A stretch of 64,000 bases of DNA from Lachnoclostridium sp. UBA5725 (GTDB lineage: Bacteria; Bacillota; Clostridia; Lachnospirales; Lachnospiraceae). Within the stretch, counting starts at the first letter, position 1. Every line of letters starts with the position of its first letter. Below are positions 54,391 to 61,885 of this stretch, piece by piece. The position numbers and the translations under genes were made by a program. The notes under the pieces were generated by a model. The model was not told where the DNA came from and made no database searches. It saw nothing but the letters and a program-made list of their open reading frames with translations. The stretch lies in assembly GCA_002419585.1 (NCBI GenBank), contig DIGJ01000040.1:62001-126000 (forward strand). The letters are read 5' to 3'.

Positions 54391-54784
54391 CTTCCCACAT
54401 TTCCTCCATTCCTGATATAAACCCATTAAGGAATTTCCTTTATTTGCACAAAAAAAGAACCCAAGCGTATCACACAGTCACTACATTACACTTGAATTCA
54501 TTACTAATTGTATTATTTATATTTGAACTTACATTCGCATTTTATTTATCCAATATAGCGTTATAGAGTCTATATAGCAAGAATTTACTTTTACTACTCT
54601 TATTGATTGTTTCACAAGTGTGATGTGCCGACAAGACACACGGTTGTTAGTCACCAACTCAATGTTAAATCCAATTAACATCAACTTATAAAATTTGAGT
54701 CTCTCACTCAATCAATAGGGTAACTTGCGTTACCTATGTTTTAATAAAATTCCTGCAAAATCTATTACGCTTTTGCTTAATTCT
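54391..54784 (-). promoter_or_regulatory. Structured 5' leader of the polyamine operon
   Basis: About 390 nt of untranslated RNA between the promoter and speD. Five clear local hairpins: a 6-bp stem with GCAA tetraloop (54719-54734), TTGAGT/ACTCAA (54695-54711), TGTTAA/TTAACA (54663-54680), GTTG/CAAC (54643-54657) and GTGTG/CACAC (54618-54641). A terminator-like hairpin follows at 54462-54494. The segment at 54615-54624 can pair with the terminator 5' arm at 54485-54494 (9 of 10). I recognise no known riboswitch or T-box. Confidence 0.6.
54450..54494 (-). terminator. Candidate attenuator hairpin before speD
   Basis: In the transcript CAAGUGUA pairs with UACGCUUG (8 bp, one G-U) around a 17-nt loop, followed by GG, UUC and a U7 run (plus-strand 54450-54456). 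It lies about 60 nt before the speD start codon, so it could abort transcription of the operon. Confidence 0.55.
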
Positions 54785-54790
54785 GCTATG

Positions 54791-54819
54791 ATTATATTAG
54801 AATTAAGACTCAATGTCAA
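54791..54819 (-). promoter_or_regulatory. Consensus sigma-A promoter of the polyamine operon
   Basis: On the minus strand TTGACA (54819-54814) and TATAAT (54796-54791) match both consensus boxes exactly with a 17-bp spacer. Predicted start near 54784, giving a leader of roughly 390 nt. Confidence 0.85.
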
Positions 54820-54894
54820 TGCTAATTTAAGGAATGACCGATTATTTTTTGTGAGAACTTTTTTGTGAGAGCATCCAAAAGTATCCACTTGACA

Positions 54895-54964
54895 CAAAAA
54901 AAATTGCTTCTAAATTTTACCTGCAAAATGGAATGCGACCTTAACAAGCAAGTTTCGAAGCAAT
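54895..54964 (-). terminator. Terminator after LysR gene
   Basis: ATTGCTTC pairs with GAAGCAAT across a 46-nt internal segment, followed on the minus strand by T8. It separates the LysR gene from the polyamine operon promoter. Confidence 0.65.
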
Positions 54965-55035
54965 GAAACATCAAATATCATATAAAATATGTTCAAATTT
55001 CTGGATAAAATTCAAAGTCCGATCAAAGGCTTTCA

Positions 55036-55944
55036 TCATAATAAGTTTTCTTTGTATTTTTGAATCTCTTCCAAATATTTCTTGCCAAGAATACTAAGTG
55101 GAACTCCTTTTCTTGCAATGTATCCGATGGTCATGACTTCGTCACTTTCAAGAGGTACTGCCCTATATTCATCCCCGTTTAATTCTTCACATATTATCCC
55201 GGAACACAACGTATAACCATTGAGACCAATCATCAGATTAAGTACGGTTCCTCTGTCGTTTGCTTTGATGATACGCTTATATTCATACGTACTTAAGACT
55301 TCTTCTGCAAAATAAAATGAGTTATTCATGCCCTGTTCAAAGGACAGGCAAGGATAGGGATCCAAGTCGTTCATTGCAATTACTTTCTGATTGGCTAACG
55401 GATGGCCTGACCATAAATATACAAAGGTACTGCACTCAAATAATTGCTGAAATTCCAGATTATTTTCCTTTAGTAACTTTGTGATTACTTTTTCATTAAA
55501 ATCGTTGATATAAAGAATACCAAGTTCACTCTTAAAATTCTTTACATCTTCAATCACTTCGTAGGTCTTCGTTTCGTGGACTGCAAATTCATATTCATCC
55601 ATACCAAACTGCTTCACCATTTCCACAAAAGCCTTTACCGCAAATGTATAGTGCTGCGTAGAAACACTAAACTTCTTTTTGACATTCGTTTTATCTACAT
55701 AACGATGCAAAATGAGCCGATACTGTTCCACCACTTGCCTCGCATATCCTAGAAACTCAACCCCCTCTGGTGTTACAGTAATTCCACGATTCGTCCGTCG
55801 AAATATTTCAAAACCGATTTCCGTTTCCAAGTCCTTAATCGAAGTCGAGAGACTTGGCTGTGACAAGAATAACTCGTTTGCTGCTTGGTTCATTGAGCTT
55901 TTGTCCGCAATGGTTATGGCATATTTTAATTGCTGTAATGTCAT
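55036..55944 (-). CDS. LysR family transcriptional regulator
   Basis: 302-aa regulator with N-terminal LysR HTH (MTLQQLKYAITIADKSSMNQ, AANELFLSQPSLSTSIKDLE) and a C-terminal substrate-binding domain of the CysB/CynR type (WSGHPLANQKVIAMNDLDPY). The ATG chosen follows TTGGAGACAAGAA and lies just inside the end of the upstream CDP-alcohol gene (4-bp overlap), so both are co-transcribed. The target is unknown; the polyamine operon begins beyond its terminator. Confidence 0.9.
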   Translation of the reverse strand: MTLQQLKYAITIADKSSMNQAANELFLSQPSLSTSIKDLETEIGFEIFRRTNRGITVTPEGVEFLGYARQVVEQYRLILHRYVDKTNVKKKFSVSTQHYTFAVKAFVEMVKQFGMDEYEFAVHETKTYEVIEDVKNFKSELGILYINDFNEKVITKLLKENNLEFQQLFECSTFVYLWSGHPLANQKVIAMNDLDPYPCLSFEQGMNNSFYFAEEVLSTYEYKRIIKANDRGTVLNLMIGLNGYTLCSGIICEELNGDEYRAVPLESDEVMTIGYIARKGVPLSILGKKYLEEIQKYKENLL

Positions 55945-56477
55945 TTTCTTGTCTCCAATCTTTTTATGTTTAAGTTTAATTCTTTTAATGTACAAGCAAG
56001 AATGAATTCTTCCACTCCTGATATGCTAGCAATGATACATAAAAGAGTTCCCAAAACCGTCTGATTTATCACTCCAAAAAATAATGGTGCAATAAAAAGT
56101 GTAAACCCAGTAACCTTATTTGCATAAGTATGTAATCCCGCTACTACATGAAATTTATGAAACAGTAGAACTATAGCTGTTATTCTTACACCTGCAATCA
56201 CTATAATCCAAAGAAGAAGCATTTTTGATAAATGAAAACTAGGTATAATTTTTAAAAGTACCACTCCAATAAAGATAAAATCTGCAATGCTATCTAATTT
56301 TGCACCAAATTGAGTCTGTAGCTTCCATTTTCTAGAAATCCATCCATCCAAAATATCGGAAATACCACATAGAATATATACCCAAATAAACAAATTGGAT
56401 GGATATATCACAAATAAAAGCAGAATGGACCCTAGGATGCGAAACATTGTTATTATATTGGGTATATTCTTTTGAAT
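55941..56477 (-). CDS. CDP-alcohol phosphatidyltransferase (possible AUU start)
   Basis: Membrane enzyme (about 178 aa) transferring a phosphatidyl or similar group from a CDP-alcohol. The catalytic motif DILDGWISRKWKLQTQFGAK, LDSIAD is complete. The first ATG (56447) begins after the family's conserved N-terminus: upstream in frame codons read QKNIPNIIT, the usual NIPNxxT start. AAGGAGGAG sits 7 nt before an in-frame ATT at 56477, with no ATG, GTG or TTG between, so AUU initiation is likely. Overlaps the LysR gene. Substrate alcohol not determined. Confidence 0.75.
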   Translation of the reverse strand: MQKNIPNIITMFRILGSILLLFVIYPSNLFIWVYILCGISDILDGWISRKWKLQTQFGAKLDSIADFIFIGVVLLKIIPSFHLSKMLLLWIIVIAGVRITAIVLLFHKFHVVAGLHTYANKVTGFTLFIAPLFFGVINQTVLGTLLCIIASISGVEEFILACTLKELNLNIKRLETRK

Positions 56478-56626
56478 TCTTACTCCTCCTTCATCAAAAT
56501 TCCTCCACTTAAATTACAGAAAAATTTCATTCCCTTTTTTAGGTTCAGTGAAATTAGTTTCAAGCCAGATTCTTAGATTTAAAAATGCCTCTTGAGGAAA
56601 GTTCTTTGCCAATACTGGGCACCGCT

Positions 56627-57130
56627 TCACGCATCGACGATTAGGGATTTACTCATACAAATAGAATCCGGCATATCTGCGTACTGTCCGTAATTCGAGA
56701 TCCGTTCATATCCTAATTTCTCATATAGTTTTCCTGCCGCAACCAAAGGTTTTCCCGTCTCTAAAATCATGGTTTCAAACCCGTTACATCTCGCATTTTC
56801 TTCTAACTTTGCAATCAGTTTCCCCGCTAATCCCATACCACGGCATTCTTTTTTCAAAAACACACGCTTTAATTCTGCTGTCTTGTCATCATATTTTTTG
56901 AAAGACCCACAGGCAATTGCCTCATTATTGTGATAAATGAGAATAACATCATGAATATTATCCCTAAGATTGAAATTCGCGTATGCCGACCTTTGGAATT
57001 TTTTTCCCACAAGTTCATCCAGATTTTCATCCAGCATAGTACACAGCTTTTCAAAATCAGGATTTTCACCATCTGTTACTATAAAATCAAATTCATTCAT
57101 TTTATTATTTTCAAACGCTTCACAAGACAT
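56627..57130 (-). CDS. GNAT family N-acetyltransferase
   Basis: 167-aa acetyltransferase. The acetyl-CoA loop is FLKKECRGMGLAGKLIAKLE near residue 91, with ACGSFKKYDDKTAELKRVF before it and LVAAGKLYEKLGYERISNYG after it, the pattern of stand-alone GNAT enzymes. GGAAGG precedes the ATG. Acceptor unknown. It lies 34 bp after the DEAD-box helicase gene on the same strand. Confidence 0.9.
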   Translation of the reverse strand: MSCEAFENNKMNEFDFIVTDGENPDFEKLCTMLDENLDELVGKKFQRSAYANFNLRDNIHDVILIYHNNEAIACGSFKKYDDKTAELKRVFLKKECRGMGLAGKLIAKLEENARCNGFETMILETGKPLVAAGKLYEKLGYERISNYGQYADMPDSICMSKSLIVDA

Positions 57131-57164
57131 AACATTTCCTTCCCTTTTTTATTCATTTTGTATT

Positions 57165-58622
57165 TTAGTTTGTCTTTTTTACCTTTCGAACTTTTCCTTT
57201 TACCGGTTTCGTTTGTAATGTGTCTAATACGGTATTACCTTTTCCATTCAATATTTCAACATAGGTAATACTATCTCTCACATCTATGATTCCGATATCC
57301 TCTGCCGTAAGTCCTTCAATCCCACAAATTGTACCAACGATATCACTCGCACGAATCTTTGATTTCTTGCCGCCACCAATGGTAAGTTTTAGAATGGATT
57401 TTTGAAATACTGCTCCTTTTTCTTCTTTTAACGTTATTTTTTCTTTTTGCCGGCTTATAAACTTTGCTTTATTTGCAGCATCTGCTACGTTAACAACCTC
57501 ACAGTATGGGATATCTATTTGTGCATATTGCTCCACTGCTTCTTTCATTCTGCCTTCTGTATTCGATAGAAAACTAATTGCCTTTCCACTTTTTCCATTT
57601 CTGGCAGTACGTCCAATGCGATGTACATAGTTTTCTTTGTTGGTTGGAAAATCATAATTAATTACATGCGTAATATTCGGAAAGTCAATCCCTCTTGCCG
57701 CTACATCCGTTGTAATAAAAACATGAAATTTCCCCTTTCGAAAATCATTGATCGCATACAGACGCTCTCGTTGTTCCATACCACCATGCAACATTCCACA
57801 TCGGATTCTTTTTCGTTTCAATTGCTGATATAGAGCATTGACCATTTCTCTGGTCGCACAAAAGATCATACATTCTTCCGGGTTTTCCTGATAAAAAATC
57901 TTTAGTAAAAGGTCGAATTTCTCTTCGTTTTCTACAACAAATGCAATCTGCTCTACATTTTTTGCCGTTTGCGTATCGGATTCTACCTCAATATAGGTAG
58001 CATCCTTCATGTATTCGTTCACAAGATTTGATATTTCCTCTCCTAGTGTCGCTGAAAATAGAGAAATACCTATTTGCTTATTCTGACTTGTCGCTTTTAT
58101 GATTGATTCCACTTCTTCTAAAAATCCCATGTCGAGCATTAAATCGGCTTCATCAATCACAAGATAATCAATTTTTTCAAGAATTAAACTGCCTCTTCGA
58201 ATATGATCCATTACGCGTCCTGGTGTACCTACTACGATATGAGACTTTTGTTTTAATGAAAGCAGTTCCTTATCAATCGGCATTCCACCAAATACAACTG
58301 GTATTTTAATTCTCTTTTTGCGCCCTATCTGAAACAATTCATCTTTCACCTGTACTGCCAGTTCTCTGGTGGGTTCTAAAATTAGTACCTGGGGGAGATT
58401 CTCTTCCCAGATAATCTCACTTAGCAACGGGATACCAAAGGCTGCTGTCTTTCCAGTTCCTGTCTGAGATTTTCCGACTATACTGCCCTTTTCTAAAATA
58501 AGCGGAATTGCTTTCTCCTGTATTTGCGTTGGCTTATTATATCCGAGCAAAGAAAGTGCTTCTATAATATCGGTCGATAAATTGTATTGACTAAATTTGT
58601 TACTGATTAATTTATTATCCAT
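57165..58622 (-). CDS. dbpA: DEAD-box RNA helicase of the DbpA/YxiN family
   Basis: 485-aa ATP-dependent RNA helicase for 50S ribosomal subunit assembly. Q motif GYNKPTQIQEKAIP, motif I GKSQTGTGKTAAFG, motif II VIDEADLMLD, motif III SAT, motif V TTDVAARGIDFP and motif VI HRIGRTARNG are all present. The C-terminal 75-residue domain (KIRASDIVGTICGIEGLTAE) is the DbpA RNA-binding module that recognises hairpin 92 of 23S rRNA. TAGGAGAACA precedes the ATG. Confidence 0.93.
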   Translation of the reverse strand: MDNKLISNKFSQYNLSTDIIEALSLLGYNKPTQIQEKAIPLILEKGSIVGKSQTGTGKTAAFGIPLLSEIIWEENLPQVLILEPTRELAVQVKDELFQIGRKKRIKIPVVFGGMPIDKELLSLKQKSHIVVGTPGRVMDHIRRGSLILEKIDYLVIDEADLMLDMGFLEEVESIIKATSQNKQIGISLFSATLGEEISNLVNEYMKDATYIEVESDTQTAKNVEQIAFVVENEEKFDLLLKIFYQENPEECMIFCATREMVNALYQQLKRKRIRCGMLHGGMEQRERLYAINDFRKGKFHVFITTDVAARGIDFPNITHVINYDFPTNKENYVHRIGRTARNGKSGKAISFLSNTEGRMKEAVEQYAQIDIPYCEVVNVADAANKAKFISRQKEKITLKEEKGAVFQKSILKLTIGGGKKSKIRASDIVGTICGIEGLTAEDIGIIDVRDSITYVEILNGKGNTVLDTLQTKPVKGKVRKVKKTN

Positions 58623-58675
58623 TGTTCTCCTATCGATTGCTATGCTAATCCTTTATATTTGTTTATTATATATAA

Positions 58676-58729
58676 AAAGTATCCATAAAACAATAAATCA
58701 AATTCAATTTATTGTTTTATGGATACTTT
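58676..58729 (-). terminator. Terminator after superoxide dismutase gene
   Basis: A 23-bp perfect stem (58676-58698 with 58707-58729) and an 8-nt loop, followed by T5 on the minus strand, directly after the SOD stop codon. Confidence 0.88.
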
Positions 58730-58751
58730 GTTGTCGAACCGATTCCGCTCA

Positions 58752-59372
58752 TTATAACTGCATATAGTTTATATTTGCCCTCTTCCAATTAATAACGGAA
58801 AACCATGCATTAATATAATCTGCTCTCACATTGTAATACTTTAAATAATAGGCATGTTCCCAAACATCAATGCATACAATTGAATTTAGATTTTGAGAAA
58901 GCGGTGTATTTTGATTCGGCGTAGTAAGTATATGAAGTCTCTTTTTTCGATCTGCTACCAGCCACGCATAACCAGAACCAATAACAGATAGTGCTGACTG
59001 TGTAAATTTGTCACGAAATTCAAAATAGCTGCCGAATGTATTGTCAATTTGGTTTGCCAAACCGCCCACCGGCTTTATATCACCCGAATTTACTAGATTT
59101 GCAAAATAGAATTGATGGTTATAAACTCCTCCCGCATTTTGAAGGATAGCGTGTTGTATCTGACTTGGATAGCAAGGAGCATTTACAATCAATTCCTCCA
59201 ATGACAGCTTTTGTAATCCTTTATAATCTTTTAAAATGTTATTTAGGTTATCAATGTATTTCTGTAGGTGCTTATCATGATGAAGATGCATTGTTTTTTC
59301 ATCAATAAAAGGTTCCATTGCATCATATGCATACGGCAACGGTGTATTTACAAATGGATAATGCTCGTTCAT
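58752..59372 (-). CDS. Fe/Mn-family superoxide dismutase
   Basis: 206-aa enzyme dismutating superoxide. Metal ligands can be read as His in MHLHHDKHLQKY, His in GGVYNHQFYFANL, and Asp/His in CIDVWEHAYYLKYY. The N-terminal FVNTPLPYAYDAMEPFIDEK is family-typical. Metal preference cannot be decided here. GGGGAGAAATAA precedes the ATG. An oxygen-defence gene in an anaerobe, followed by its own terminator; a ferredoxin lies upstream on the same strand. Confidence 0.93.
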   Translation of the reverse strand: MNEHYPFVNTPLPYAYDAMEPFIDEKTMHLHHDKHLQKYIDNLNNILKDYKGLQKLSLEELIVNAPCYPSQIQHAILQNAGGVYNHQFYFANLVNSGDIKPVGGLANQIDNTFGSYFEFRDKFTQSALSVIGSGYAWLVADRKKRLHILTTPNQNTPLSQNLNSIVCIDVWEHAYYLKYYNVRADYINAWFSVINWKRANINYMQL

Positions 59373-59433
59373 TTATTTCTCCCCTTTTTTCTATATTATG
59401 AAAAACATAGGGCGATTAAGTACCACTACGCAA

Positions 59434-59473
59434 AAATAAGGACATCTTTCTATAAAAAAAGATATCCTTATTT
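59434..59473 (-). terminator. Terminator after ferredoxin gene
   Basis: AAATAAGGA(C)ATCTTT pairs with AAAGATATCCTTATTT (one mismatch) and is followed on the minus strand by a T-run. It stands between the ferredoxin and the superoxide dismutase genes. Confidence 0.82.
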
Positions 59474-59491
59474 ACAGGGTTATATTTGAGC

Positions 59492-59677
59492 TTAAGCTTC
59501 TTCGATCGCATCTACAGGGCAAGACTCAATTGCCTCTGCAACATTATCATCTGTCTCATCCGTACCAGGTGCATATGCTTCTGCCTTTCCGTTTTCTTTC
59601 ATTTTAAATACGGAAGGTTCTATATCTATACACATACCACATCCAATGCAAACATCGTCTTTTACAAATGCTCTCAT
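59492..59677 (-). CDS. Ferredoxin, single 4Fe-4S type
   Basis: 61-aa small acidic electron carrier. The cluster ligands are Cys in DDVCIGCGMCIDIEPSVFKM (CX2CX2C) and the distal Cys in AIESCPVDAIEE. The length and acidic linker match one-cluster ferredoxins of Clostridia and Thermotoga. AAAAGGAG precedes the ATG. It is probably a monocistronic gene. Confidence 0.94.
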   Translation of the reverse strand: MRAFVKDDVCIGCGMCIDIEPSVFKMKENGKAEAYAPGTDETDDNVAEAIESCPVDAIEEA

Positions 59678-59819
59678 TTTAATTCTCCTTTTTCATAAAA
59701 TTCATCATCGTAATCGTTATGATATTTTATATTAATGCCTTCTGTTTTATTATAAACCATTCTTATTTATAATAAACATATTTGATGCATTTTTTTAAAG
59801 GGGACTTAAATAGTTTTGA

Positions 59820-60176
59820 TTAGGATGCCTTCATACGATACTTTTGTGGTGTCGTTCCGTATTTTCTTTTAAACGACATAAAGAAATGATTGCAGCTGAT
59901 AAAACCTACCATCTCGGCAATTGATTTCACTGTATAATCAGTATCATCTAGTAGTTCACAAGCACGTTCCAAACGAATCGTATTTACATATTCGCGGATT
60001 GATTCACCTTTTTCTAATTTGAAAATGGTTCCCAAATAATATGGTGTGATTCCTATTTCATCCGATAACATTTGATAGGAAAAATTCGGATCGGAAAAAC
60101 TTTCCAAAACACATCGTTCACATAGATTCACATAGGTTCTAATTCTTTTTGTCCTTTTTTCTGCATTTAATTCCAT
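59820..60176 (-). CDS. AraC-type DNA-binding protein (HTH only)
   Basis: 118-aa protein consisting almost only of the AraC double helix-turn-helix (SYQMLSDEIGITPYYLGTIF near residue 33, DYTVKSIAEMVGFISCNHFF near residue 80, ending FKRKYGTTPQKYR). There is no ligand-binding domain. The short length with its own GGGAG ribosome binding site suggests a natural regulator. Third gene of the riboswitch-controlled operon, 29 bp after the small protein gene. Confidence 0.85.
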   Translation of the reverse strand: MELNAEKRTKRIRTYVNLCERCVLESFSDPNFSYQMLSDEIGITPYYLGTIFKLEKGESIREYVNTIRLERACELLDDTDYTVKSIAEMVGFISCNHFFMSFKRKYGTTPQKYRMKAS

Positions 60177-60205
60177 TGTATCATCTCCCTTACCTTTTAT
60201 TCTTA

Positions 60206-60391
60206 TTAAATATCCACCTGTGGAAGATGAATAATCAAATTTAAAACCAATGCTTCATACAAGTCCATATCGACCTTGCCTTCTTTGGTTGCTTTTACTC
60301 GAAGTGCCTCGTCATAGGTTTCTAGCACAATGCTAAGCGCCTTTTTATTACCTTTCGCTGCCAGTGTTCGTATCTTTTTATCTAACATCAT
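60206..60391 (-). CDS. Small helical protein, HTH_16-like
   Basis: 61-aa protein, MMLDKKIRTLAAKGNKKALS at the start, then a helical YDEALRVKATKEGKVDMDLY. The A..G...AL..VL..Y pattern and the D..L...L....I spacing resemble the HTH_16 family found beside sigma-like genes of conjugative transposons. This is a weak match. AGGAGGAG before the ATG and its tight spacing (15 bp and 29 bp) between two AraC-type genes support a true gene. Confidence 0.65.
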   Translation of the reverse strand: MMLDKKIRTLAAKGNKKALSIVLETYDEALRVKATKEGKVDMDLYEALVLNLIIHLPQVDI

Positions 60392-60406
60392 ATACTCCTC
60401 CTATTT

Positions 60407-61261
60407 TTACCACTTCCTTGGTGACATACCATAGAGTTTTTTATAATTTTTACTTAAATGTGATGCAGAAGAATATCCATAGCGATTCGCTATTTCTTCT
60501 AACGAAAGGTTTGTTTCTGTTAAGCACTTTGATACTAGATGAAGCTTATATTGAGATAAGAACTGACTTGGTCCCATACTTGCTACTTCTTTAAATGCCT
60601 TATATAATGTATTGGTACCGATGAAATTCTCTTTTGCAATCTTTTCAATGGAAATCGGTTCTTTTAAATGCTTTTCCACATAGCAGATTGAAATATTGAC
60701 CAGATTCTCCGCACGCGTATTTTTCCCTTGAACGGTTTCTTTCTTTTCTTTTATGCTATTACGAGCCATTAATATAATTAATTCCCATAAATAAACTTCC
60801 AGTGCCTTATAATACCCTGGCTGATTTTCATAATTTTCGATTTCATCCACAATTTGCTGATATGCCCTTTTGAAGGAAGATCCTAGACGAAATTCCTGAT
60901 CCAGATTTTCGATGGTATGAAAAAAGTTATTTCTCTTCGTATATGGTGTCATGTCAAATGCGAGATAATAAAATACAAGTGGTTCACTTCCAACTGCTTC
61001 CATGGAATACCTTGTAAATGGTTCAAAAAGATAAATCTCATTTTCAGTATGTATAATGGATTCTTTCTGACTTTCAATCTTTACACTTCCTTGTGTGATG
61101 AAAATGTATTGAAAATTCGATAAAATAAAATTAATCGAGTGCCGATAGTCATTTCCTTTCCATTTCGATGCGCCGATGATCTCTAATTCAATACTATCTA
61201 ACAGGATGGAAATATCGTCTTTCTTAACTTTTTTTAATTCATTTGTAATACTGTCATTCAT
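60407..61261 (-). CDS. AraC family transcriptional regulator with cupin-like N-terminus
   Basis: 284-aa regulator. An N-terminal cupin-like sensing domain (about residues 15-140, ESIIHTENEIYLFEPFTRYS) leads to a C-terminal double HTH (IEKIAKENFIGTNTLYKAFK and LEEIANRYGYSSASHLSKNY) ending YGMSPRKW. It is the first gene of a three-gene operon preceded by a c-di-GMP-I riboswitch with its own terminator, which is the evidence for c-di-GMP control. Target genes are unknown. Confidence 0.92.
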   Translation of the reverse strand: MNDSITNELKKVKKDDISILLDSIELEIIGASKWKGNDYRHSINFILSNFQYIFITQGSVKIESQKESIIHTENEIYLFEPFTRYSMEAVGSEPLVFYYLAFDMTPYTKRNNFFHTIENLDQEFRLGSSFKRAYQQIVDEIENYENQPGYYKALEVYLWELIILMARNSIKEKKETVQGKNTRAENLVNISICYVEKHLKEPISIEKIAKENFIGTNTLYKAFKEVASMGPSQFLSQYKLHLVSKCLTETNLSLEEIANRYGYSSASHLSKNYKKLYGMSPRKW

Positions 61262-61337
61262 ATAGACCTACCCCCTACAATTTGCATTATACCCATATAA
61301 TTTTCCTCATTTTTAACCATTTACCCTACTCTTTTTA

Positions 61338-61385
61338 TAAAAAAAATCAACTTCGACGCATACTTGCTACATTCGAAGTTGATTT
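61338..61385 (-). terminator. Riboswitch-associated terminator
   Basis: AAATCAACTTCGA pairs perfectly with TCGAAGTTGATTT (13 bp), followed on the minus strand by T8. It lies between the c-di-GMP aptamer and the AraC gene and is the likely expression platform. Confidence 0.9.
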
Positions 61386-61402
61386 GATTCATGTTTATCT
61401 CT

Positions 61403-61482
61403 TCATTGCAGCTGGCTACCATTCCATATGGATCAGGCCCTATAGTTTTGCGTCATTGCTTTTCAACAATTTTGCTGATATT
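61403..61482 (-). promoter_or_regulatory. Cyclic di-GMP-I (GEMM-I) riboswitch
   Basis: Minus-strand sequence reads AGCAAA, a hairpin ATTGTT-GAAA-AGCAAT with GNRA tetraloop, then the near-invariant GACGCAAAACTATAGGGCC and, past a variable stem, AATGGTAGCCAGCTGC. This order and sequence match the GEMM-I aptamer. A terminator follows 18 nt later, then the AraC regulator. A diguanylate cyclase gene is divergent from the same region. Confidence 0.92.
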
Positions 61483-61499
61483 TTATTCATTTTTAGTTG

Positions 61500-61547
61500 T
61501 ATAATTTTGCGTCATAACCCTGTTAACAAGGCAAATTTTAGCAAATA
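61500..61547 (-). repeat. Degenerate second GEMM-like half aptamer
   Basis: Upstream of the intact aptamer the minus strand reads a CCTTG-TTAA-CAGGG hairpin, then TTATGACGCAAAATTATA, again the core GACGCAAAA. The second half (GGTAGCC part) is absent. It may be a decayed tandem aptamer. Confidence 0.5.
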
Positions 61548-61659
61548 ATGTCGTTTGGTGACATATCCAATTCCTTATTTTTCATATACATTTCGCTCTA
61601 TTTGGTAATTTTTCAAATCTCGCAAACCCTTATATAGTGCGTATTTCCTAGTTTTCCTT

Positions 61660-61694
61660 ACATTTAATTACATTGATTTACATTAAACGACATT
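61660..61694. repeat. Four ACATT repeats with 10-bp period
   Basis: ACATT begins at 61660, 61670, 61680 and 61690, giving four direct repeats at one helical turn each. They lie between the riboswitch and its promoter, inside the predicted transcript start region. They could be a phased operator or a repeated RNA motif; no known protein is assigned. Confidence 0.6.
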
Positions 61695-61731
61695 CTCCGT
61701 TTTTTTCATTACTTATTTTGCACCACAAATG

Positions 61732-61760
61732 ATTATATTCAACTATAAAAATAATGTCAA
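61732..61760 (-). promoter_or_regulatory. Consensus promoter of the c-di-GMP riboswitch operon
   Basis: Minus-strand TTGACA (61760-61755) and TATAAT (61737-61732) are exact consensus boxes with a 17-bp spacer. The start near 61725 gives a leader of about 460 nt containing the riboswitch. Confidence 0.85.
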
Positions 61761-61783
61761 TTAAAATATACTTGACATTATTT
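61749..61783. promoter_or_regulatory. 12-bp inverted repeat over the -35 region
   Basis: AAATAATGTCAA (61749-61760) and TTGACATTATTT (61772-61783) are perfect complements separated by 11 bp. The left arm contains the -35 box of the minus-strand promoter, a good position for a repressor or activator shared with the divergent GGDEF gene. Confidence 0.6.
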
Positions 61784-61885
61784 ACCAATTAATTTTCATC
61801 GAATGAAACATTTGAAATACCTAAATATTCCCCTTCAAATTCCGAACATTTATGGTATAATAGTATCATATTTGGAGGTGTACTC

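Noticed and set aside
54529..54711. 60-codon minus-strand ORF in the speD leader as a leader peptide
   Set aside because: It would need a TTG start without a ribosome binding site and runs through the predicted hairpins; no arginine- or lysine-rich stretch suggests attenuation by translation.
54427..54790. T-box or SAM riboswitch upstream of speD
   Set aside because: No T-box TGGNACCGCG-type sequence or SAM-I core was seen; the leader is reported as an unclassified structure instead.
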